Under the pieces are notes generated by a model, which worked only from the letters and a program-made list of their open reading frames with translations, made no database searches and was not told the DNA's origin. A program made the translations under genes and the position numbers. 6,987 bases of DNA from Planctomycetaceae bacterium (GTDB lineage Bacteria; Planctomycetota; Planctomycetia; Pirellulales; UBA1268), in contig CANGGC010000135.1 of assembly GCA_947453125.1 (NCBI GenBank), positions 1 to 6,987 of the forward strand, read 5' to 3'. Of this stretch, positions 1 to 5,452 are shown one piece after another (the first letter of the stretch is position 1; every line of letters starts with the position of its first letter).

Positions 1-2891
1 CGAAGGAATTGAAACTCGACAGCAAAGAGCTTGTCGAGATCTGTTCCCGCGCTGGTATCCAGGACAAGGGCTCGGCGCTCGCCAGCATGACCGACGAGGA
101 AGTCGCCCGGCTCAGGGAGTTCATGGCCGGCAAGGCGGCGAAGCCTCCTGAGCGGCCTGCCGCCGGTGGGGCGGCGCTTGTCCGGCCTGCGAGCCCGGTG
201 CGACCTGCCGTCGTCGGCAAGCCTCCGGTGATCGCCGCCAAGAATTCCTCGTCAACGGCGACGAAGCCTGTCCAGTCGACGCCTCCGGAGCCGAAGCCGG
301 CGGTGGTGATGCGGCCGCTCTCCGGTCCTCTGGGAGCCAGTCGCACCTCCGACGGGCCCGGCGTGCGGCGTTCCGAACCAACGCCGCAGCGCCCCATCGA
401 AGCTGTTGCTCCTGCACAGCCCACGCCTCAGGCTCCGATCGCGCCCCTCCCCCCTCCCCCTCCCCCTCCTCCACCGCCTCCCCCGCTGTCAAGGACCTCC
501 GGTCCGCTGCGTCGCGAGGACTACATTGCTCCCGGCGGTGTTGCTGCCCGGGCCAAGCCGCCGGAGCTCGGTGGGAAGTCGACTGAGCCGCGACCGCGCC
601 CGGCGGGACTCCGTCCCGGTGGCGATGGTTCGAAGCCGCTCCCTCGCCCTGCGTTCAAGCTCGCGCCTCTCCCGGCTGCGGGACGCCCCACAGCGCCCAG
701 GGTTTCGCAGGAACCGGTCGCGCAGAAGCCCGACGTCAAGCTCCCGCTCGATGCCATTCGCAGTGCGAAGGCGGGTGGGTCCAAGCCGCTCGCCGACCAC
801 ATGCGCAAGCACGAGCAGCGTCAGGCTGCCGAGGGTCGTCCGCGTCCCGGTGGTCCCGCTGGCCCGGCCAGGCCGGGGGGGCGTGGGCCGGGAATGGCTC
901 CCGTGCCTCCGTTGATGGAATCGGGTGTTCGTCCCCGCCGCACTCCGGCGAAGGGCCCGGGCGCCCCTGACGAGACCCCCGGCCGCGATTCGAAGCAGAT
1001 CGGGAGACGGCGGTTCGATCGTGGCGGCGGTGATGACGATGACGGCGGTGGCCGTCGTCGCCGGTCCTCGCGGCCCCGCAGAGGGATCACGATCTCGACT
1101 GCCGCGCCGCGGAAAACCAATGCCTCGATCCAGGTGCCCTGCACCGTGCGGGCGTTTTCCGAGGCGATCGGCCTGTCGGCCAGCGACGTTCTCAAGAAAC
1201 TCCTGAACTTCGGCATGGCCACGATGCCGAGCATGGGCACGATGCTCGATCGTGACACCGTCGAATTGCTGGCTGCCGAACTCGGCGTGCAACTCGATCT
1301 GAAGACGGCAGAGGATCTCGAGAAGGAACTTCTCGCCGGCTTCGACGCCGTCGATGAGGATCCCACCCTCCGCGAACCCCGCCCGCCGATCGTGACGTTC
1401 CTCGGCCACGTCGACCACGGGAAGACATCCCTCCTCGACCGCATCTTGGGGATGAACGTCGCTGCTCGCGAGAGGGGCGGCATCACCCAGCACATCCGTG
1501 CCTACACGGTGAAGCACAACAGCAAGTCGATCACCTTCGTCGATACGCCCGGTCACGAGGCGTTCACGCAGATGCGGGCCCGCGGGGCCAATGTCACCGA
1601 CTGCGCAGTCCTCATCATTGCGGCTGACGACGGGATCATGCCGCAGACGGAGGAGGCGATCAGCCACGCCAAGGCAGCCGGGGTGCCGATCGTCGTCTGT
1701 ATCAACAAGATCGATCTGCCCGGCATCGACGTGCAACGCATCTACCAGCAACTCGCCGCCAGCGACCTTCTTCCCACGGAGTGGGGCGGCGAGACGGAGG
1801 TGGTGAAGACAAGCGCCCTCACCGGCGAGGGTGTTGATCAGCTCCTCGACATGCTCCTCACCATTGCCGAGCTCCACGACCTCCGCGTCAACCCCTCGCG
1901 GGCCGCGGCTGGCGTGTGCCTCGATGCCTCGATCCATGAGGGGCGCGGTGTCTCGGCCTGTATCCTCGTGCAGAAGGGGACGCTCCGCGTCGGTGACTCG
2001 CTCGTCTGCGGCGAGGCCAGCGGCACCGTCAAGGCGATGCACGACACGCTCGGCAAGAAGCGGATCACCGAAGCCGGTCCGTCCCAGCCTGTGCTCGTCA
2101 GCGGCCTCGACATCGCTCCGGGGGCCGGCGACCGCTTTCAGGTGGTCGAATCGATCGCCATGGCGCGGGAAGTGGCTCTGAAGCGGAGCGGGATCCGCCG
2201 GCACAGCAGCCTTTCAAATGCTCCGGTGCACGTCACGCTCGAGAATCTCCTCGATCGTCTCGGCACGCAGAAGACGCCGACGCTCAACCTCATCGTCCGC
2301 GCGGACGTCCGTGGTTCGATCGAGGCGATCCTCAAGGAGCTCACGAAGCTCGACCACCCCGAGGTCAAGATTCGGATCCTCCAGTCGACGGTCGGAGGGG
2401 TGACCGAGGCCGACGTCCAGCTCGCCGATGCGTCCGACGCGATCATCATCGCGTTCAATGTCGTGCCCGACGAGCGCGCCCGCTCGCTGGCTGAAGAGCT
2501 CGGTGTGCAGGTGCGGCGTTACGAGATCATCTATCAGGTCACCGACGATCTGCGGAATGCCCTCGAAGGAATGCTCGCTCCGGAGAAGCGGGAGGCCGAA
2601 CTCGGTCGGGCCGTCGTGCAGCGCACCTACTCGATCAGCCGGCTCGGCGTCATCGCTGGTTGCCGCGTGATCGCCGGGGTGATTGCCCGCAATGGCCGCC
2701 TCCGCGTGATCCGCGACAACCGTGTTCTCGGGGATTACGGCATTGAGTCGCTGAAGCGTGAAAAGGACGACGCCCGCGAGGTTCGTGACGGGTTGGAGTG
2801 CGGCATCAAGGTGGCCAATTTCAACGATATCAAGGAGGGCGACGTCCTCGAGTGCTACCGGATCGAGGAAGTCGCACGGACGCTGTCGTGA
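1..2891 (+). CDS. infB: Translation initiation factor IF-2, 5'-truncated
   Basis: IF-2 is the GTPase that brings fMet-tRNA to the 30S subunit and promotes 50S joining. Numbering from the codon at 9, the order is: remnant of a first IF2_N domain (about 1-40); a long Pro/Ala/Lys/Arg linker (about 41-365) with twelve prolines at 148-159 and a Gly/Asp/Arg-rich patch near 330-358; a second IF2_N domain (about 376-430); the G domain with G1 GHVDHGKT (466-473), switch I GGITQHI, G3 DTPGH (512-516), G4 NKID (566-569) and G5 SAL (602-604); domain II; domain III (LNLIVRAD at 759); and the C-terminal fMet-tRNA-binding domain from about 867. All G motifs are intact. The frame is open to the left edge and reads K-E before the TTG at 9, matching the usual AKELK..SKEL start, so that TTG is an internal Leu and about nine codons probably lie outside. 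The stop overlaps rbfA by 4 bases. Confidence 0.97.
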   Translation, partial: KELKLDSKELVEICSRAGIQDKGSALASMTDEEVARLREFMAGKAAKPPERPAAGGAALVRPASPVRPAVVGKPPVIAAKNSSSTATKPVQSTPPEPKPAVVMRPLSGPLGASRTSDGPGVRRSEPTPQRPIEAVAPAQPTPQAPIAPLPPPPPPPPPPPPLSRTSGPLRREDYIAPGGVAARAKPPELGGKSTEPRPRPAGLRPGGDGSKPLPRPAFKLAPLPAAGRPTAPRVSQEPVAQKPDVKLPLDAIRSAKAGGSKPLADHMRKHEQRQAAEGRPRPGGPAGPARPGGRGPGMAPVPPLMESGVRPRRTPAKGPGAPDETPGRDSKQIGRRRFDRGGGDDDDGGGRRRRSSRPRRGITISTAAPRKTNASIQVPCTVRAFSEAIGLSASDVLKKLLNFGMATMPSMGTMLDRDTVELLAAELGVQLDLKTAEDLEKELLAGFDAVDEDPTLREPRPPIVTFLGHVDHGKTSLLDRILGMNVAARERGGITQHIRAYTVKHNSKSITFVDTPGHEAFTQMRARGANVTDCAVLIIAADDGIMPQTEEAISHAKAAGVPIVVCINKIDLPGIDVQRIYQQLAASDLLPTEWGGETEVVKTSALTGEGVDQLLDMLLTIAELHDLRVNPSRAAAGVCLDASIHEGRGVSACILVQKGTLRVGDSLVCGEASGTVKAMHDTLGKKRITEAGPSQPVLVSGLDIAPGAGDRFQVVESIAMAREVALKRSGIRRHSSLSNAPVHVTLENLLDRLGTQKTPTLNLIVRADVRGSIEAILKELTKLDHPEVKIRILQSTVGGVTEADVQLADASDAIIIAFNVVPDERARSLAEELGVQVRRYEIIYQVTDDLRNALEGMLAPEKREAELGRAVVQRTYSISRLGVIAGCRVIAGVIARNGRLRVIRDNRVLGDYGIESLKREKDDAREVRDGLECGIKVANFNDIKEGDVLECYRIEEVARTLS
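444..466 (-). other. G-quadruplex motif on the infB template strand
   Basis: The plus strand carries C4, C6, C5 and C5 blocks separated by single T bases (444-447, 449-454, 456-460, 462-466). The minus strand therefore reads G5-A-G5-A-G6-A-G4: four G-runs with one-base loops, the arrangement known to favour very stable parallel G-quadruplexes. It lies on the strand read by RNA polymerase when infB is transcribed, so the mRNA itself is C-rich and would not fold this way. The motif is directly visible; that it folds or matters in the cell is inference, and it may be only a by-product of encoding proline in a GC-rich genome. Confidence 0.6.
444..485 (+). repeat. C/T-rich tract coding for twelve prolines, with a hexamer repeat
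   Basis: Codons 450-485 are twelve proline codons in a row, flanked by Leu on both sides. The core 450-467 is three perfect copies of CCCCCT (codon pair ccc-cct), a short tandem repeat whose gain or loss would add or remove two prolines without breaking the frame. The remaining codons are mixed (cct, cca, ccg, cct, ccc, ccg). A run this long is expected to stall ribosomes unless EF-P, and possibly YebC-type factors, assist; that part is family knowledge, not visible here. Confidence 0.9.
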
Positions 2892-3346
2892 GCACTCGAC
2901 GCCAACTCAAGGCCGCCGAGGCGGTGCGGGAGGTGGTCAGCATGGCCATCCTCACCGAGGTGCGGGATCCAAGGGTCCGTGACGTCACGGTCACCGGCGT
3001 GGAGATGGATGCCGACATGCGATCGGCTACCGTCCATGTCTCGGTGATGGGTGATGAAGCCAAGCAGAAGTTGGCCCTGAGGGGATTGGCGAACTCGGCC
3101 GGGTTCCTCCAGTCGCGGATCGCCGATCGGATCGAGACCCGCTACACGCCCCGGCTCCGTTTCGAAATCGATGGTGGCGTGAAGAAGTCGCTCGAGATTG
3201 CCCGTGTCTTGGCGGAGGTGCTGGGGCCCTCCACCGGGGACGGGGCCGTCGTCGCCCCGGTCGATGCCGAGGCGAAATCTCCGGAGCTCCGGCGGAATGC
3301 TCCGGCGGACGAGGCGCCGGGCGAGGATGTACAGGAACAGGCATGA
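2888..3346 (+). CDS. rbfA: 30S ribosome-binding factor A
   Basis: RbfA binds the immature 30S subunit and helps late 16S rRNA maturation. The 152-residue product fits the family: an N-terminal helix with RRQLKAAEAVREVVSMAI; the ILTEVRDPRV segment; the strand-rich part VTVTGVEMDADM...ATVHVSVMG; the helix kink SAG (70-72) followed by FLQSRI; and RYTPRLRFEID (86-95), the usual RYTP.L.FE signature of this type II KH-like fold. Residues from about 113 form a short Pro/Ala/acidic tail that is probably disordered. I chose the GTG at 2888 because it gives the full first helix; the in-frame ATG at 2942 would delete it. The start overlaps the infB stop (GTGA), and no strong Shine-Dalgarno sequence lies close by, so translation probably depends on ribosomes finishing infB. 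Confidence 0.95.
   Translation: MSTRRQLKAAEAVREVVSMAILTEVRDPRVRDVTVTGVEMDADMRSATVHVSVMGDEAKQKLALRGLANSAGFLQSRIADRIETRYTPRLRFEIDGGVKKSLEIARVLAEVLGPSTGDGAVVAPVDAEAKSPELRRNAPADEAPGEDVQEQA
3333..3336 (+). promoter_or_regulatory. Ribosome binding site of the third gene
   Basis: AGGA lies 6 bases before the ATG at 3343, inside the last codons of rbfA. It supports that ATG as the start, alongside the ATGA overlap with the rbfA stop, so the gene could be translated both by reinitiation and on its own. Confidence 0.55.
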
Positions 3347-4596
3347 CCACACCGAATCGGCAGCAGCCCAATCGCCAGCAACTCGTCGCCAAGCTCCACA
3401 AAGCTCTGCGCGCCACCTACAAGCCGGTCGATCCGGACACGCAACCTCCGCTCCTCGAACAGGTCCTTTACGCCTGCTGCCTCGAGAACGCCCCGTATGA
3501 CGTGGCGGCGCGGGCCTACAAGCGGCTCGGCGAGACGTATTTCGATCTCAATGAAGTCCGCGTCACGACGGTTGCCGAACTCGCCGAAACCCTCCACGAC
3601 CTCCCCGATCCATCCCGGGCCGCCCTCGCGCTCCGCCGGGTGCTCCAGGGGGTGTTCGAATCGACCTACAGCTTCTCGCTCGACAATGCCAAGAAGCATT
3701 CGATCGCGCACGGCATGAAGACGCTCGAGCACATCCATGGCATCCCACCGTTCGTCGTGGCCTTCATTGGCTCCACGGCGCTTGGTGGCCACTACATCCC
3801 CGTCGATCTGGGGGCGATGCAGGGGTTGTTGATCACCGGGGTGATGTCGCAGGAGGAATACGACTCCGAGAAGTGCCCCGGGCTCGACCGCTTCATCCCC
3901 AAGAAGGCCGGGTTGGAGTTCGGCTCGTTGCTCCACCAGTTCGGCGTTGAAGTCCTGACGAATCTCCACGGCGCCTCGGTCAAGAAAGTGGTGCAGGCAG
4001 TCAATCCGGATGCCAAGCGGATGCCGAAACGCGGCGAACCGCTCCCCCTTCCGGTGCCCCCTCCGGCCCCGGCTGGCAAGGAGGCACAGAAGGCTGCCGA
4101 TGCTGCCCGCACCGCGGCCGAGGAACACCGCCCTGCGGGCCCACAGGCGGCGGCCCGTCCAGCCGGCAAGACCCCGCTTCCCCCGCCAGGTTCGGGGCCG
4201 AAACGGGCGGCCGATGGCACGCTCGTCGCCGGCGCGAAGCCGGGCCCGAAGCCCTTCGTGGTGAAGCCGAACGTCGGACGGCCGATCACCATCAAGCCAG
4301 CCGAGCCTGAGGCGCCTGCCTCCGTCGCGCCGCCGGTCCCGGCCAAGAAGGCCGATACAGGTAAGAAACCGGCCGCAGGCAAGACTCCGGCGGCGCCGAA
4401 GGCGACCGACAAGGCCGCGACCAAGAAGCCATTAGCGGCCGAAAAGTCGGCTCCTTCCGAGGGCTCAAAGTCGTCGGACAAGTCATCCGAAAAGGGGAGC
4501 ACCACGGCCAAGGGCAAGGGATCGAAGCCGGCCACCGACCGCCCTGCATCCGGGGATCGGCACTCCGATGACCTGACACGTCGCAAGCCGCGGTGA
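3343..4596 (+). CDS. Degenerate HhH-GPD (endonuclease III-like) protein with long basic tail, function unknown
   Basis: I do not recognise a named gene. The 417-residue product has two parts. Residues about 34-205 resemble the endonuclease III fold: LEHIHGIPPF (128-137) aligns with the hairpin LEALPGVGRK of E. coli Nth, and TALGGHYIPVD (145-155) with TAFGWPTIAVD. The alignment has no gap, so D155 falls on the catalytic Asp138. The catalytic Lys120 is F137 here, and no cysteines follow where the iron-sulphur cluster would be. Glycosylase/lyase activity is therefore unlikely, although DNA or RNA binding could remain. Residues about 225-417 are low-complexity Ala/Pro/Lys-rich, increasingly basic (many KK, PAAGK and SS/K repeats) and contain PPP motifs, like histone H1-type tails. 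The ATG start overlaps the rbfA stop (ATGA) and has an AGGA six bases before it. Being coupled to infB-rbfA, it may serve ribosome assembly or RNA rather than repair; this is inference. The reading frame itself is secure. Confidence 0.85.
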   Translation: MTTPNRQQPNRQQLVAKLHKALRATYKPVDPDTQPPLLEQVLYACCLENAPYDVAARAYKRLGETYFDLNEVRVTTVAELAETLHDLPDPSRAALALRRVLQGVFESTYSFSLDNAKKHSIAHGMKTLEHIHGIPPFVVAFIGSTALGGHYIPVDLGAMQGLLITGVMSQEEYDSEKCPGLDRFIPKKAGLEFGSLLHQFGVEVLTNLHGASVKKVVQAVNPDAKRMPKRGEPLPLPVPPPAPAGKEAQKAADAARTAAEEHRPAGPQAAARPAGKTPLPPPGSGPKRAADGTLVAGAKPGPKPFVVKPNVGRPITIKPAEPEAPASVAPPVPAKKADTGKKPAAGKTPAAPKATDKAATKKPLAAEKSAPSEGSKSSDKSSEKGSTTAKGKGSKPATDRPASGDRHSDDLTRRKPR

Positions 4597-4601
4597 GCGA
4601 C

Positions 4602-4633
4602 GGAGGGGAATCCGGTCAGGAAAACGCCCCTCC
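4602..4633 (+). repeat. GC-rich inverted repeat just after the third gene
   Basis: GGAGGGG (4602-4608) and CCCCTCC (4627-4633) are perfect reverse complements with an 18-base loop. An outer CGGTG (4591-4595) could also pair with CACCG (4633-4637) across a bulge. No T-run follows, so it is not a typical intrinsic terminator. It could slow transcription, protect the 3' end of the upstream message, or be chance in GC-rich DNA. Confidence 0.3.
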
Positions 4634-4683
4634 ACCGAGACATCCAGACGCAGATCGATTCCCGAGATCCTCCTCCAGCCAAC

Positions 4684-4687
4684 GGAG
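4684..4687 (+). promoter_or_regulatory. Ribosome binding site of yebC
   Basis: GGAG lies 6 bases before the GTG at 4694. It fixes that GTG as the start and shows that yebC is initiated independently rather than by overlap. No convincing -35/-10 promoter is visible in the 97-base gap upstream, so readthrough from the infB cluster or an unrecognised promoter are both possible. Confidence 0.65.
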
Positions 4688-4693
4688 CAGCGA

Positions 4694-5443
4694 GTGGCCG
4701 GCCATTCCCATTGGGCAAACATCTCCCGTAAGAAGTCGCTCATTGATGCCAAGCGCGGCAAGCTGTGGAGCAAGCTCGCCAAGGCGATCATCGTGGCTGC
4801 CAAGCATGGCGGGCCCGATCCCGATGCCAACCTCCGCCTCCGGTATGCGATCGACGCCGCGAAGGCGGTCAGCATGCCCAAGGACAACATCCAACGGGCG
4901 ATCCGCACCGGCATCGGGGAGTTCAAGGGGGGCGACCTCGAGGAATCTCTCTACGAGGGGTATGCCGCCGGAGGCGTCGCCGTCCTCTGCGAGATCCTCA
5001 CCGACAACAAGAACCGCACGGCGCCCGAGGTCCGCAAGATCTTCGAGATGTGCGGAGGCAAACTCGGGGCCACCGGCTGCGTCGCCTACCTTTTCCAGCG
5101 GAAGGGGGCTGTTCGTCTGCCGCTGGCGTCGTGCTCGGAGGATCGGCTGATGGAGTTGGCGATCGAGGCCGGGGCCGACGACGTCAAGCCGGCCGGTGAC
5201 CGCTGGGAGGTGATCTGTGAGCCGTCGGCGATGGTCGACGTGATCACGGCGATCCAGGGGGCCGGGATGACGATCGAATCGAACGAGATCGTCCGCATCC
5301 CGACGAACTCTGTCGACGTCGAGGATGTCGACACGGCCCGCCGGGTGCTCCAACTCATGGAGCGACTCGACGACCACGACGATGTCCAGAGCGTGGCCGC
5401 CAATTTCAACATCCCCGACGAGGCGATGGCCCAGCTTGGTTGA
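4694..5443 (+). CDS. yebC: YebC/TACO1-family protein
   Basis: The family has been annotated as a DNA-binding regulator (PmpR/YebC). More recent work, as I recall it, ties YebC and mitochondrial TACO1 to translation, notably through proline runs. The 249-residue product has the usual length and all three regions. The N-terminal part carries MAGHSHWANI (1-10), DAKRGKLWSKLAKAI (18-32) and the helical segment MPKDNIQRAI (61-70). The middle carries YEGYAAGG (87-94), LTDNKNRTAPEVR (102-114) and GGKLGATGCVAYLF (121-134). The C-terminal alpha/beta part ends in DDVQSVAANFNI (229-240). The GTG start gives the family's canonical MAGHS N-terminus and has GGAG six bases upstream. It follows the third gene after 97 bases on the same strand and ends 9 bases from the convergent cytochrome gene. 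There is no sign of decay. The family is sure; the molecular role in this organism is not. Confidence 0.95.
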   Translation: MAGHSHWANISRKKSLIDAKRGKLWSKLAKAIIVAAKHGGPDPDANLRLRYAIDAAKAVSMPKDNIQRAIRTGIGEFKGGDLEESLYEGYAAGGVAVLCEILTDNKNRTAPEVRKIFEMCGGKLGATGCVAYLFQRKGAVRLPLASCSEDRLMELAIEAGADDVKPAGDRWEVICEPSAMVDVITAIQGAGMTIESNEIVRIPTNSVDVEDVDTARRVLQLMERLDDHDDVQSVAANFNIPDEAMAQLG

Positions 5444-5452
5444 GCCTGGGAA

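Noticed and set aside
9..11. TTG as the true start of infB
   Set aside because: The two codons before it (Lys, Glu) continue the conserved IF-2 N-terminus and the frame is open to the edge, so this is an internal leucine.
489..2204. Long open frame of 571 codons on the minus strand opposite infB
   Set aside because: It lies wholly inside a secure infB and shows no recognisable domain; long antisense frames are expected where third codon positions are nearly all G or C.
3142..4718. Two overlapping long minus-strand frames opposite the third gene
   Set aside because: Their content mirrors the low-complexity tail and HhH-like region of the plus-strand gene; no family features, and they overlap each other.
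5430..5450. Bidirectional terminator between yebC and the convergent cytochrome gene
   Set aside because: Only a 5-base CCCAG/CTGGG stem with an 11-base loop and no T-run on either strand; too weak to call.
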